A stretch of DNA of 64,000 nt from Streptomyces rhizoryzae (GTDB lineage Bacteria; Actinomycetota; Actinomycetes; Streptomycetales; Streptomycetaceae), in the NCBI RefSeq assembly GCF_023155275.1, contig NZ_JALMUV010000013.1, positions 62,001 to 126,000 of the forward strand, given 5' to 3'. The notes beneath the pieces are model-generated. The model was not told where the DNA came from, did no database searches, and saw only the letters and a program-made list of their open reading frames with translations. Below are positions 9,610-18,386 of the stretch, piece after piece. How positions within the stretch are numbered: position 1 is the first letter of the stretch; each line of letters begins with the position of its first letter. The translations under genes and the position numbers were made by a program.

Positions 9610-10758
9610 TCAGAGGCGGCGGCGGGCCTTGCGGGCGCGGCGGACCAGGGCCGCGGTGCCCAGCAGGGCGACCGTCGCGCCGGCGGCGCCCGCGGCGGTG
9701 GCGTCCTTGCGGCCGAGCCGGCGGCCGGCGACGGTGTGCCGTCCGGCGACCTCCTCCAGCAGCTCGGCGAGCACCTCCTCGTTCGTCCACCGGGGCCGCC
9801 AGCCCGCGTCGTGCAGCCGGCTGCCGCTGACCACCCAGGGGTGCATGGTGTACGCGAGGTCCCCGGCGGGCGAGGGGGTCAGGCCGATCCGGTGGAGGCG
9901 GGCGGCGGCGCCCAGCGCCACCGAGGACGGCAGCTCCATGCGCCGGATACCGGACAGCTCCTCGACCTCCTCCTGCTCCAGCCAGCCGTCGCAGCCCACC
10001 GCCAGCTCCCCGTCGACCTTCTCCAGGGCGGCGTACTCCAGGGCGCTGACCAGGTCCTCCACGTGGCAGAACTGCCAGGCCGGGCGGGACCCGGCGACGA
10101 CCAGGAGGCGCGGCGACTCGAAGTAGCGGGTCAGCGCGGTGTCGGTACCGCCCACCAGGACGGCCGGGCGCAGCACGGTGACGTTCAGGCCGGGGTGGGC
10201 GCGCGGGGCGCGGCGGGCCAGGTGCTCGATCTCCAGCAGGTCGCCGACGCCGGTGGCGTCCGCGGTGGCGCGCAGCTCGGCGTCCTCGGCCAGCGGAACA
10301 TCGTTGTCGGGCAGTGCCCCGTAGACCATCGCGGAGGTGCACAGCACCACCCGGTGGACGCCGGCGGCCGCCGCGGCGGTCAGCACGGTCTGGGTGCCGC
10401 GGACGTTGTACGCGGTGCGGGCGGCGGCGTCGGTCTCCAGGTCGAGGTCGAGCGCGAGATGGACGACGACGTCCGTTCCGCGCAGTTTGTCGGCGATGGC
10501 GGGGTCGCGGACGTCCAGGACGTGCCACCGGGCCTCGGCGACGTCACCGGGCCGCTCGTCGATGGCCACCACCTCCTTGACCTCGTCGGACGCGGCCAGG
10601 GCACGGGTGAGCAGCGCGCCGACCCCGGAGGCGGCTCCGGTGACGGCGACGACGGGGCGGCGCAGCGGCCGGCCGGCGCCGCTCACGGCGTGGTCGGCCT
10701 TCTCGGCGGTGGCGGCAGCGTTTCGCGCTGCGCGAACGGTCGGATCTGGGGAACTCAC
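9610..10758 (-). CDS. NAD-dependent epimerase/dehydratase (extended SDR) with hydrophobic tail
   Basis: The 382-residue product starts at GTG 10758 with SD GGAGA. It has the Rossmann motif VAVTGAASGVGALL (GxxGxxG, residues about 35-48), an acidic NAD-binding position (VVAIDERPGD) and downstream elements of an extended SDR (VHRVVLCTSAMVYGA). The catalytic YxxxK is not obvious in its usual place after VYGA, so catalysis is uncertain. The last 40 residues (ATAAGAAGATVALLGTAAL, then RRARKARRRL) look like a membrane segment with a positively charged end, unusual for an SDR and suggestive of membrane tethering. The substrate is unknown. Confidence 0.82.
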   Translation of the reverse strand: MSSPDPTVRAARNAAATAEKADHAVSGAGRPLRRPVVAVTGAASGVGALLTRALAASDEVKEVVAIDERPGDVAEARWHVLDVRDPAIADKLRGTDVVVHLALDLDLETDAAARTAYNVRGTQTVLTAAAAAGVHRVVLCTSAMVYGALPDNDVPLAEDAELRATADATGVGDLLEIEHLARRAPRAHPGLNVTVLRPAVLVGGTDTALTRYFESPRLLVVAGSRPAWQFCHVEDLVSALEYAALEKVDGELAVGCDGWLEQEEVEELSGIRRMELPSSVALGAAARLHRIGLTPSPAGDLAYTMHPWVVSGSRLHDAGWRPRWTNEEVLAELLEEVAGRHTVAGRRLGRKDATAAGAAGATVALLGTAALVRRARKARRRL

Positions 10759-10948
10759 CGGGCGTCTCCAGCGGTTGTCTTCAGTGCGGGCCCGTCGTAC
10801 GGGCCCGCACCAGGTGGCGTCCATCCTGCCGCAGCCACCGCGACAGCGAAGCACCGAGCCCCAGGGCGGCGCGAGTGTCTACGCTGGAGGTGATGTCGGG
10901 CAGCCGCCGTCGGCGTAGGGCCGGCGGCCCTACGAGCCGAGGAAACCC

Positions 10949-12445
10949 GTGAGTGACACCCCATTCGGATTCGGCCTTCCGCCGGAGGAGCCGGAGGACG
11001 GCGACAACGGCAAGCAGAAGGGCGGCCAGGGAGGTAGCCAGGGCCCCGCGAACCCCTTCGGGTTCGGTGGCGGGAGCGGCGGCGCGGACAATCCGTTCGC
11101 GGCGCTCTTCGGCGGCATGGGGGGACCCGGCGGCCAGATGAACCCCGGCGACCTCGGCGCCGCCTTCCAGCGCCTGGGCCAGATGCTCTCCTACGAGGGC
11201 GGGCCGGTGAACTGGGACATGGCCAAGGACATCGCGCGGCAGACCGTCGCGCAGGGCGCCGAGGACGGCAGCAAGGACGCCAGCGTCTCCCCCGGTGAGC
11301 GCTCGGCGGTCCAGGACGCCGTCCGGCTCGCCGACCTGTGGCTGGACGGGGTGACGTCGCTCCCGTCGGGCGCCGGCTCGGTGGTGGCCTGGAGCCGCGC
11401 CGAGTGGGTCGAGGAGACCCTGCCGGTGTGGAAGGACCTGGTCGACCCGCTCGCCGAGCGGGTCGGCTCCGCGATGGGCGACGTGCTGCCCCAGGAGATG
11501 CAGGCCATGGCCGGCCCGCTGCTCGGCATGATGCGCTCCATGGGCGGCGCGATGTTCGGCACCCAGATCGGGCAGGCACTGGGCGTGCTGGCCTCCGAGG
11601 TCGTGGGGTCCACGGACATCGGTCTGCCGCTGGGCCCGGCCGGCAAGGCCGCGCTGCTGCCGGCCAACGTCGCGGCGTTCGGCGCCGGCCTCGGCGTCCC
11701 GGAGGAGGAGGTGCGGCTCTACCTCGCCCTGCGCGAGGCCGCCCACCAGCGCCTCTTCGCGCACGTGCCGTGGCTGCGCTCGCACCTGTTCGGCGCCGTC
11801 GAGGGCTACGCCCGCGGCATCAAGGTCGACACCACCAAGCTGGAGGACATGGTCGGCCAGCTCGACCCGCAGCACCCCGAGGAGCTCCAGAACGCCCTCC
11901 AGCAGGGCATGTTCCAGCCCGAGGACACCCCGGAGCAGAAGGCCGCGCTGGCCCGTCTGGAGACCGCGCTGGCGCTCGTCGAGGGCTGGGTGGACGCGGT
12001 GGTGCACGCCGCCGCCAAGCCGCACCTGCCGTCCGCGGACAAGCTCCGGGAGACGCTGCGGCGGCGCCGGGCCACCGGCGGCCCGGCCGAGCAGACCTTC
12101 GCCACGCTGATCGGCCTCCAGCTGCGGCCGCGCCGGCTGCGGGACGCCTCCCGGCTATGGGCGTCGCTCACCGACGCCCGGGGCCTGGACGGCCGCGACG
12201 GCCTGTGGGAGCACCCCGACATGCTGCCGACGGCGGCCGACCTGGACGACCCGGACGGCTTCGTCCACCACGAGCACGCCGACTTCTCCGAACTCGACAA
12301 GATGCTGGGCGAGGCGGCCGGCGGCGGTGCGCCGGACCTGACCAAGCACGACGGCGGCACCCCCGGCCCGGAGGCCGCGGACGGCCGGGACGACGACGAG
12401 CCGCGCGGCCCCGAGGACGAGGGCAGGGGAGACGGCACCAAGTGA
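10949..12445 (+). CDS. Zinc-dependent metalloprotease-like protein (DUF2342/TIGR03624 type)
   Basis: The 498-residue protein starts at GTG 10949 after GAGGAA. The first 60 residues are Gly-rich and disordered. The rest matches the actinobacterial zincin-like family annotated as putative hydrolase or coenzyme F420-associated protein. Motifs include SLPSGAGSVVAWSRAEWVE and YLALREAAHQRLFAHVPWL, in which the His lies in the putative metal site. The tail is acidic. The stop overlaps the start of the Nudix gene (GTGA), so the two are translationally coupled. The substrate is unknown. Confidence 0.82.
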   Translation: MSDTPFGFGLPPEEPEDGDNGKQKGGQGGSQGPANPFGFGGGSGGADNPFAALFGGMGGPGGQMNPGDLGAAFQRLGQMLSYEGGPVNWDMAKDIARQTVAQGAEDGSKDASVSPGERSAVQDAVRLADLWLDGVTSLPSGAGSVVAWSRAEWVEETLPVWKDLVDPLAERVGSAMGDVLPQEMQAMAGPLLGMMRSMGGAMFGTQIGQALGVLASEVVGSTDIGLPLGPAGKAALLPANVAAFGAGLGVPEEEVRLYLALREAAHQRLFAHVPWLRSHLFGAVEGYARGIKVDTTKLEDMVGQLDPQHPEELQNALQQGMFQPEDTPEQKAALARLETALALVEGWVDAVVHAAAKPHLPSADKLRETLRRRRATGGPAEQTFATLIGLQLRPRRLRDASRLWASLTDARGLDGRDGLWEHPDMLPTAADLDDPDGFVHHEHADFSELDKMLGEAAGGGAPDLTKHDGGTPGPEAADGRDDDEPRGPEDEGRGDGTK

Positions 12446-12984
12446 GCCTTCGGGAGGATGCGGCGCGGGTGCTCAAGGAGTGGCCCGCGCCGTCGGCGGA
12501 GCAGGAGCAGCTGCGGCTGGCCTATCTGGACCACCTCGCCGCCCACCGGGACGGCATGTGGAAGCCGTGCAAGGCCGGGCACCTCACGGCCAGTGCGCTG
12601 GTGATCGACCCCGCGGGCGGCCGGGTGCTGCTCACCCTGCACCGCAAGCTGGAGATGTGGCTCCAGATGGGCGGCCACTGCGAGCCCGGGGACGCCACCC
12701 TCGCGGACGCGGCGCTGCGCGAGGCCCGGGAGGAGTCCGGGATCGCGCACGGCCTGACGCTGGTGGGCGGCGCGCCGGTGCGGCTGGACCGCCACCGCAC
12801 GCCCTGCGCGGTCCACCTGGACGTCCAGTACGCCGCGCTGGCGCCCGCCGACGCGGTGGCCGCGATCAGCGACGAGTCGCTGGACCTGCGGTGGTTCGGC
12901 TACGACGAGGTGCCCGCGGTCGCCGATGCGTCGGTGGTCCGCCTGGTGGCGGACACCCGGGCCCTCCTGGCCGCGACGGCCTGA
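12442..12984 (+). CDS. NUDIX hydrolase
   Basis: The 180-residue protein starts at GTG 12442, overlapping the preceding stop by 4 nt. The Nudix box is GGHCEPGDATLADAALREA followed by REESGI. The usual first Glu of the box is Asp here, while the REAREESG catalytic helix is intact. The N-terminal part (AGHLTASALVIDPAGGRVLL) is the typical first strand of a Nudix fold. Substrate is not predictable. Coupling to the metalloprotease-like gene suggests a shared pathway. A hairpin follows at 13008-13038. Confidence 0.9.
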   Translation: MSLREDAARVLKEWPAPSAEQEQLRLAYLDHLAAHRDGMWKPCKAGHLTASALVIDPAGGRVLLTLHRKLEMWLQMGGHCEPGDATLADAALREAREESGIAHGLTLVGGAPVRLDRHRTPCAVHLDVQYAALAPADAVAAISDESLDLRWFGYDEVPAVADASVVRLVADTRALLAATA

Positions 12985-13007
12985 CGCCCGGTCACGTACG
13001 GTCCCAC

Positions 13008-13038
13008 GGCGCCCGCCCCCTGCTCGGGGGCGGGCGCC
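13008..13038. terminator. Hairpin terminator between Nudix and TerD genes
   Basis: A 13-bp perfect stem (13008-13020 with 13026-13038, GGCGCCCGCCCCC) has a 5-nt loop and lies between the convergent Nudix and TerD genes. There is no T tract, as usual in very high-GC actinobacteria. Confidence 0.6.
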
Positions 13039-13090
13039 GGCGCATGTGCGGGACGGGCCGCGGGGCGGCGGCCGCCGGTCTTGGTACCGC

Positions 13091-14440
13091 TCAGCGGCCG
13101 TGCCGCGGGTCGCCGCCCTGCGGATCCCCGGGAGCGGGGGGCGCCGCACCGGGGGCGCCCGGGTCCGCACCGTAACCAGGCCACGGGCCCGGAGCACCGT
13201 CCTGCGGGGCGGGCGCGCCCGGCCCCGGGTACGGGTCGTGCGGGGCCGGCCGGCCCGGGTCGGCGTACGCGCCGGGCGGCGGCGGGAGCGGCACCGGCTG
13301 CCCCTGCGGCACGCCGTACCCGGCGGGCGGCGGGGGCTGCTGCCCGTACGGCGGCAGCGGCGGGGGCTGCTGGCCGTACGGGAGCGGCGGGGGCTGCCGG
13401 CCCTGCGGCGGGAGCGGGGGCGGCTGCTGCCCGTACGGCGGCAACGGAGGCGGCTGGTGGCCGCCGGGCGCCTGGCCGTACGGGGGCGGGGGCGGCGGCC
13501 CGTGCACCGCGCCCGGGGGCGGGGGCGGCGGCGGGGGCGGGCCCTGGACGGCCGGGGGCGGGACCGTCCCGCCGGGCGGGACCAGCGGTGCCACCACCGT
13601 CGGGGCGCTGTGCAGCTGCGCGGCGGACGGCTGCGGCAGCACAGGCGGCTGCGGGTGGTACGCCGCCGGTGCGCGCGGGTCGGGCGCGGTCGGCGCCGGC
13701 GGGGCCGGGGCGGGCGCGGGCACCGGGGGCGGCACGGCGGACGGGACGGGCCCGGGAGCCGGCGGCGGCAGGGTGAAGTCGTCGCCGCCGGGTACGCCCT
13801 GCGCGGTAACCGGGGGCGCGGGCGGCGGCGAGGCGGGGGCCGCGGTGCCGGGGGCCGCGGTGTCCGGGAGCGCGGGCGCCTCGGCGGCCCCGCCGTCCGC
13901 GTCCTCCGCCAGGACCTCGCCGCCGAAGGCCGTCAGCAGCGCCTCCAGGCCGCCGTCGAAGCCCTGGCCCACCGCGGCGAACCGCCAGACGTCCTTGAGG
14001 TAGAGGTCGCCCAGCATCACCGCGCGCTCGGTGCTGAACTCCTCGCCGCTGAACGGGTACCGGGCGACCTCCTGGCCGCCGGCCACGATGCGCAGGCAGC
14101 CGGGGCCGATCCGGTCCATCCGCCCCTCGCCGTCGAGGGCCGCGGTGAACGTCAGCTTCCGGATGTGCGGCGGGATGCGGTCGAGCGCGACGCGGAAGGA
14201 CTCGGTGTCGCCGTCCTGCGGCCCGAGCAGCCGGATCGCTTCCTCGGGCGTCGCGGGCTGGTTGTAGAAGACGAAGTAGCGGTCGTCGGTGAGCCGCTCG
14301 CCGGCGTCCAGGCCGAAGCAGCTGACGTCGATGACCAGTCCGGGACCGGCGATCCGCACCCCGACGTACAGGTCCCGCTCCGCCGTCAGATCGGCAAGCC
14401 TGGCCTTGTGGCCGCGCTGGAATTCCCTGGCCGTGGGCAA
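13091..14440 (-). CDS. TerD-domain protein with long proline-rich tail
   Basis: I chose TTG 14440, which has the nearby SD GGGAGGGG; TTG 14464 is the alternative. The 449-residue protein has a TerD-like domain at about 20-200: LVIDVSCFGLDAGERL, DDRYFVFYNQP, FRVALDRIPPHIRKL and REVMLGDLY-like segments (here RAVMLGDLYLKDVWRFAAV), including the Asp residues that bind Ca2+ in TerD proteins. The rest is Pro/Gly/Gln-rich low complexity with repeats such as YGQQPPPLPPYGQ. TerD proteins are linked to tellurite and stress responses; the role here is inferred only at family level. A TAGCCT -10 box lies at 14480-14485 (minus strand). Confidence 0.83.
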   Translation of the reverse strand: MPTAREFQRGHKARLADLTAERDLYVGVRIAGPGLVIDVSCFGLDAGERLTDDRYFVFYNQPATPEEAIRLLGPQDGDTESFRVALDRIPPHIRKLTFTAALDGEGRMDRIGPGCLRIVAGGQEVARYPFSGEEFSTERAVMLGDLYLKDVWRFAAVGQGFDGGLEALLTAFGGEVLAEDADGGAAEAPALPDTAAPGTAAPASPPPAPPVTAQGVPGGDDFTLPPPAPGPVPSAVPPPVPAPAPAPPAPTAPDPRAPAAYHPQPPVLPQPSAAQLHSAPTVVAPLVPPGGTVPPPAVQGPPPPPPPPPGAVHGPPPPPPYGQAPGGHQPPPLPPYGQQPPPLPPQGRQPPPLPYGQQPPPLPPYGQQPPPPAGYGVPQGQPVPLPPPPGAYADPGRPAPHDPYPGPGAPAPQDGAPGPWPGYGADPGAPGAAPPAPGDPQGGDPRHGR

Positions 14441-14567
14441 CGCCCCTCCCCGCCTCGCGCTCAAGTCCCCGTCCCCGCCAGGCTAACCGCTGGCGCCGGC
14501 CGCGGGCGGGGCCGGGGCGCGCCGGGGAACGGCCGGCGCCGGGGCCGGGTCCGGTGCCGGGGTCCGG

Positions 14568-15179
14568 TCAGCGGCGGCGGGCGGCGGGCAGGTGCGGCAG
14601 CCGGTCGGCGGCGACCACGCCCTCCAGATAGCCGCGGGCCCGTTCGGTGCGCGGATACGACTCCAGGAGCTGCCAGAACTCCGGGCCGTGGCCCGGGACG
14701 AGCAGGTGCGCCAGCTCGTGCAGCAGGACGTAGTCGATGACGTACTCGGGCATGCCCTGGAGGCGGTGCGAGAGGCGGATGCTGCCCTCGGCCGGGGTGC
14801 ACGAGCCCCAGCGGGTGTTCTGGTTGGTGACCCAGCGGACCGTCTCGGGCCGGGCCCGGCCGTCGAGGTACTGGCCGGAGAGCCGCTCGGCGCGTTCGGC
14901 GAGCTCGCCGTCGCCCAGTATCCGCTTGCTCTCCTGCGCGGCGAGCTTGTCCAGCATGACCGACACCCAGCGCCGCTCCTCGGCCTGCGACATCCGGGCC
15001 GGGATCAGGACGATGGTGCGGTCGCCCTCGCGGTACGCGGAGACCGTCCGGCGGCGCCGGGCGCTGCGCCGCACCTCCACCGGGCGGGACGGCGGGCTCG
15101 GCTCGGCCCCTCGCGGGCGGTCGCTGGCGCGGCGCAGGGGCGTCTCCCCGGGGCCGCGCGGGGAAGGGTCGGCGGGCAC
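14568..15179 (-). CDS. YgjP-type (M48-like, DUF45) metallopeptidase
   Basis: The 203-residue protein (GTG 15179 chosen as start; little SD support) has the zinc motif HELAH in YVLLHELAHLLVPGHGPEFW with the downstream His, plus the conserved family block NQNTRWGSCTPAEGSIRLS. These define the YgjP/DUF45 metallopeptidase-like family. The N-terminal 45 residues are Arg/Pro-rich and probably disordered. Its substrates are unknown. It is divergent from the ThiF-like gene across about 180 bp. Confidence 0.85.
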   Translation of the reverse strand: MPADPSPRGPGETPLRRASDRPRGAEPSPPSRPVEVRRSARRRRTVSAYREGDRTIVLIPARMSQAEERRWVSVMLDKLAAQESKRILGDGELAERAERLSGQYLDGRARPETVRWVTNQNTRWGSCTPAEGSIRLSHRLQGMPEYVIDYVLLHELAHLLVPGHGPEFWQLLESYPRTERARGYLEGVVAADRLPHLPAARRR

Positions 15180-15285
15180 GCGCCCGACGTTACCCGCTGG
15201 CACGGCGGGAAGTCCCGCTCCCACGGACGGTTCGCCACCTGAACGCCCCCGGCGTGCACGGCTTGTACGACGAATGCCCGCCGCC

Positions 15286-15294
15286 TGTGGATAA
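15286..15294 (-). promoter_or_regulatory. Perfect DnaA-box-like 9-mer
   Basis: The 9-mer TGTGGATAA is the reverse complement of TTATCCACA, the canonical DnaA box. It lies between the divergent YgjP-type and ThiF-like genes, about 67 bp before ATG 15361. It is a single site, so function is only a possibility; chance is plausible. Confidence 0.25.
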
Positions 15295-15360
15295 CTCCCG
15301 CGCCGGTCGCGCGTCCGGCGCATGCTGGAGGCCGGACGAGACGGACGGGGGGCGGATGAC

Positions 15361-16509
15361 ATGCATCCGATGCTCAAGCCCGCGCTGCGGCGCGGCTGGC
15401 GGGACCGGGAGACGGTGCGGTTCGGGGTGGCCCCGGCGCATGCCCGGGTGGTCGGCCCGGTCGACCTCGCGACCGCGTATTTCATCGAGCTGATCGACGG
15501 CACCCGCTCGGTGCCGCAGCTGGTCGAGGCGGCCGCGGGACTGGACGTGGCCCCGGAGCGGGCCCGCGGGGTGGTGGAGCGGCTCGGCGCGGCGGGGCTG
15601 CTGGAGGCCCCGGCGGCGGAGGGGCCCGTGGACGAGGCCGTGCGGGCGGACGGCCCGGCCGTCGAGCGGCTGCGGGCGGATCTGGCCTCGCTGTCGGTGC
15701 GGCAGCAGGGGCGGACGGCCGGGCCGCTCGCCCGGATCGGGGCGCGCCGGTCGGTGCGGGTGAAGGTGAAGGGGGCGGGCCGGGTCGGTGCCCAGGTCGC
15801 GGCGCTGCTGGCGGCCTCCGGGGCCGGCCGGGTGGACGTGGTGGACGGCGGCGCGGTCGAGCCGTGGGACGTGGTGCCCGGCGGGCCGGCGCCCGGGCAG
15901 ATCGGCGAGCGGCGCGGCGACGCGGCCCGCCGCCTGGTCCGGGAATCCTCCCCGTGGAGCCGGCCGCCCCGCCCCGGTGGCCCGGTCACCGAGTCCGGCG
16001 AACCCGGCATCTCCCTGGTGGTGGTCGCCCCGCGCGACGGCCTGGGCGCCTACGCCCCCGATCCGGTGCTGGCCGAGCCGCTGCTCAGCGCCGGCATCCC
16101 GCATCTGTACGCGGGGGTGCTGGAGGGCACGGGCGTGGTGGGCCCGCTGGTGGTGCCCGGCGTCACCGCCTGCGCCGGCTGCGACGAGCTCCGGCGCACG
16201 GACGCGGAGCCGGCCTGGCCGCAGCTGCTGGCGCAGTGGCGTTCGGGGCGCGGGTCGCCGGCGGTGCCGGCCTGCGACGCCGGGCTGGCGACGGCGGTCG
16301 CGGGGCTGGCCGCCGTCCAGGCGCTGGCGTTCCTCGACGGGGAGCCGCCGCCGTGCGCGGGGGCGCGGATGGAGCTTCCGCTGCCGTGTGCGAGCGTGCG
16401 GACGGTGCGGATCGCCCCGCATCCGGAGTGCGGCTGCGGGGCCGCCGCCGTACGGGGTGTGCCCAACGCCTCGGTTCCCCGGCCGCGACACGCAACAATG
16501 ACGGGGTAA
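15361..16509 (+). CDS. PqqD-like plus ThiF/E1-like protein
   Basis: The 382-residue protein starts at ATG 15361. Residues about 10-80 resemble a PqqD/RRE-type winged helix (VVGPVDLATAYFIELIDGTR, then SVPQLVEAAAG), a peptide-binding module in RiPP systems. Residues about 135-330 resemble a ThiF/E1 adenylyltransferase fold with the glycine motif VKGAGRVGAQVAALL and a DVVDGGAVEPWDV acidic strand. Zn-type Cys are seen in CAGC (about 271-274) and CGC near the C-terminus. The Arg and catalytic positions of true E1 enzymes are not clear. Such proteins are often annotated as TOMM leader-binding or ThiF-family. No precursor peptide or YcaO gene is nearby, so the role is unknown. Confidence 0.72.
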   Translation: MHPMLKPALRRGWRDRETVRFGVAPAHARVVGPVDLATAYFIELIDGTRSVPQLVEAAAGLDVAPERARGVVERLGAAGLLEAPAAEGPVDEAVRADGPAVERLRADLASLSVRQQGRTAGPLARIGARRSVRVKVKGAGRVGAQVAALLAASGAGRVDVVDGGAVEPWDVVPGGPAPGQIGERRGDAARRLVRESSPWSRPPRPGGPVTESGEPGISLVVVAPRDGLGAYAPDPVLAEPLLSAGIPHLYAGVLEGTGVVGPLVVPGVTACAGCDELRRTDAEPAWPQLLAQWRSGRGSPAVPACDAGLATAVAGLAAVQALAFLDGEPPPCAGARMELPLPCASVRTVRIAPHPECGCGAAAVRGVPNASVPRPRHATMTG

Positions 16510-16543
16510 CCCCGGTAGGGGACGGTGTGAGTTGGAGGGGCGC

Positions 16544-17998
16544 ATGTCTGATCTTCCCCGCAAGGCGGTCACCCGTACCGCCAAGCTGGCCGCGCTGCCA
16601 CTGGGGTTCGCCGGCCGTGCCACCTGGGGCCTGGGCAAACGGCTCGGCGGCCGGTCCGCCGAGATCGTCGGCCGGGAGCTCCAACAGCGCACCGCGGAAC
16701 AGCTCTTCAAGGTGCTCGGTGAACTGAAGGGCGGTGCGATGAAGTTCGGGCAGGCGCTGTCGGTCTTCGAGTCGGCGCTGCCCGAGGAGATCGCCGGCCC
16801 CTACCGCGCGGCGCTGACGAAGCTTCAGGAGGCGGCGCCGCCGATGCCGACGAGCACGGTGCACTCCGTGCTGGCCGAGCGGCTGGGCGCGGACTGGCGG
16901 GAGCTGTTCGAGGAGTTCGAGGACAAGCCCGCCGCCGCGGCGTCGATCGGGCAGGTGCACCGGGCCGTGTGGCACGACGGCCGCGAGGTGGCCGTCAAGG
17001 TGCAGTATCCGGGGGCCGGCCGGGCGCTGCTGTCGGATCTGGCGCAGCTGAGCCGGTTCGCGCGGCTGCTCGGGCCGCTGATCCCGGGCATGGACCTCAA
17101 GCCGCTCATCGCCGAGCTGCGCGACCGGGTCGCGGAGGAGCTGGACTACGCCCTGGAGGCCGAGGCCCAGCGGGCGCACGCCGCGGAGTTCGCCGGCGAT
17201 CCGGACGTGGTGGTGCCGGCCGTGGTGCACCAGGGCGAGCAGGTGCTGGTGACGGAGTGGCTGGCGGGGGTGCCGCTGTCCGAGGTGATCGCGGACGGCA
17301 CCGAGGAGCAGCGGGACCGGGCCGGGCAGCTGCTGGCCCGCTTCCTCTTCTCCGGCCCGGCGCGGACGGGCCTGCTGCACGCCGACCCGCATCCGGGCAA
17401 CTTCCGGCTGGTGCCCGGCCCGGACCCGGACGGCCCGGTGTCCGCATGGCGGCTGGGCGTCCTGGACTTCGGCACGGTCGACCGCCTGCCCGACGGGCTG
17501 CCGCCGACGATCGGCGCCTCGTTGCGGCTGGCGCTGGACGGCGAGGCCGACGCGGTCTACCGCATGCTGTGCGAGGAGGGCTTCGTCAAGGAGTCGGTGG
17601 AGCTGGATCCGGACGCGGTACTGGACTACCTGCTGCCGATCATCGAGCCCGCGCAGGTGGCGGCGTTCCCGTTCGCCCGGGACTGGATGCGCCGGCAGGC
17701 GGCCCGGATCGGCGACCCCCGCTCCCCCGCGTACCAGCTGGGCAAGCAGCTCAATCTGCCGCCCGCCTACCTCCTGATACACCGGGTGACGCTGAGCACC
17801 ATCGGGGTGCTGTGCCAGCTGGGGGCCACGGTCCGGCTGCGCGACGAGCTGGAGGCGTGGATGCCGGGGTTCCTGCCGGACCCGGCGGAGGACACCGGCG
17901 GCACCACCGGGGCGGCGGATCCGGACGGGCCGGACGCGGACGGGCCGGACGCGGACCCGGACGGCGCCGCGGGGAGCCCGGCGGCGAGCCCGGCCTGA
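16544..17998 (+). CDS. ABC1/AarF/UbiB-family atypical kinase
   Basis: The 484-residue protein starts at ATG 16544 with SD GGAGGGG. It carries the family signature KxGQ (LKGGAMKFGQALS, about 65-75), the Ala-rich loop AAAASIGQVHRAV (replacing the Gly-rich loop), the Lys of EVAVKVQYPG, and the catalytic/metal motifs LLHADPHPGNF and LDFGTVD. In UbiB/COQ8 proteins this fold acts as an ATPase or kinase-like factor in isoprenoid-lipid metabolism; in an actinomycete menaquinone or other membrane lipids would be the analogous targets, which is inference. The last 50 residues are Asp/Pro/Gly-rich low complexity. It follows the ThiF-like gene closely (35 bp) on the same strand. Confidence 0.9.
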   Translation: MSDLPRKAVTRTAKLAALPLGFAGRATWGLGKRLGGRSAEIVGRELQQRTAEQLFKVLGELKGGAMKFGQALSVFESALPEEIAGPYRAALTKLQEAAPPMPTSTVHSVLAERLGADWRELFEEFEDKPAAAASIGQVHRAVWHDGREVAVKVQYPGAGRALLSDLAQLSRFARLLGPLIPGMDLKPLIAELRDRVAEELDYALEAEAQRAHAAEFAGDPDVVVPAVVHQGEQVLVTEWLAGVPLSEVIADGTEEQRDRAGQLLARFLFSGPARTGLLHADPHPGNFRLVPGPDPDGPVSAWRLGVLDFGTVDRLPDGLPPTIGASLRLALDGEADAVYRMLCEEGFVKESVELDPDAVLDYLLPIIEPAQVAAFPFARDWMRRQAARIGDPRSPAYQLGKQLNLPPAYLLIHRVTLSTIGVLCQLGATVRLRDELEAWMPGFLPDPAEDTGGTTGAADPDGPDADGPDADPDGAAGSPAASPA

Positions 17999-18056
17999 CC
18001 CGGGCCGGCCCCGCACCGGCGTCAGGAGCGGGTCGGGGCCGGGAGCCGGGCCGCCG

Positions 18057-18260
18057 TCACCACCAGGTGGAGTCCAGCCGCCCCTCGATGGCGCGGATGT
18101 TGTCCCGGGCGCAGTCGTCGCAGAAGTAGCGGCGCTCGCCGTTCTCCACCGAGCAGGTCCAGGTCGGCGGGGCGCCCTCGGCCACCGCGCCGCAGCGGGC
18201 ACACACCGTGCCGTCCGAGGCCCGCTCCGCCTGCCGATGCGTCACCTGGTGATGCGTCAT
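18057..18260 (-). CDS. Small zinc-ribbon protein
   Basis: The 67-residue protein has two CxxC pairs (CARCG and CDDC) and an intervening Cys in TWTCSVENGERRYFC, consistent with a small zinc ribbon. The start is ATG 18260; a GTG at 18269 is an alternative. It lies downstream of the wblC operon terminator on the same strand. The function is unknown. Confidence 0.75.
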   Translation of the reverse strand: MTHHQVTHRQAERASDGTVCARCGAVAEGAPPTWTCSVENGERRYFCDDCARDNIRAIEGRLDSTWW

Positions 18261-18318
18261 CCGGTCCACCGTCCGACGATATCCCCGCGGATGCCGCGAA
18301 AGCGCCACGCAACGCAGC

Positions 18319-18351
18319 ACGGGGCCCGTCCGGCGACCGGACGGACCCCGT
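18319..18351 (-). terminator. Terminator downstream of the wblC operon
   Basis: A 15-nt arm pair (18319-18333 with 18337-18351) with one internal mismatch and a 3-nt loop forms a strong hairpin. It lies 36 bp past the stop of the basic protein gene that is coupled to wblC, and before the small zinc-ribbon gene. Confidence 0.7.
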
Positions 18352-18386
18352 GGTGGCGGCTCAGAGTGCGGTGCCGGCCGGGCCGG

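Noticed and set aside
9610..12984. A biosynthetic cluster made from the SDR, metalloprotease and Nudix genes
   Set aside because: No biosynthetic core enzyme is present, and strand changes break the set. These look like core genes.
13300..13780. Proline-rich repeats of the TerD gene as a CRISPR-like array
   Set aside because: The repeats are coding, irregular in spacing and differ in sequence; there are no spacers and no cas genes.
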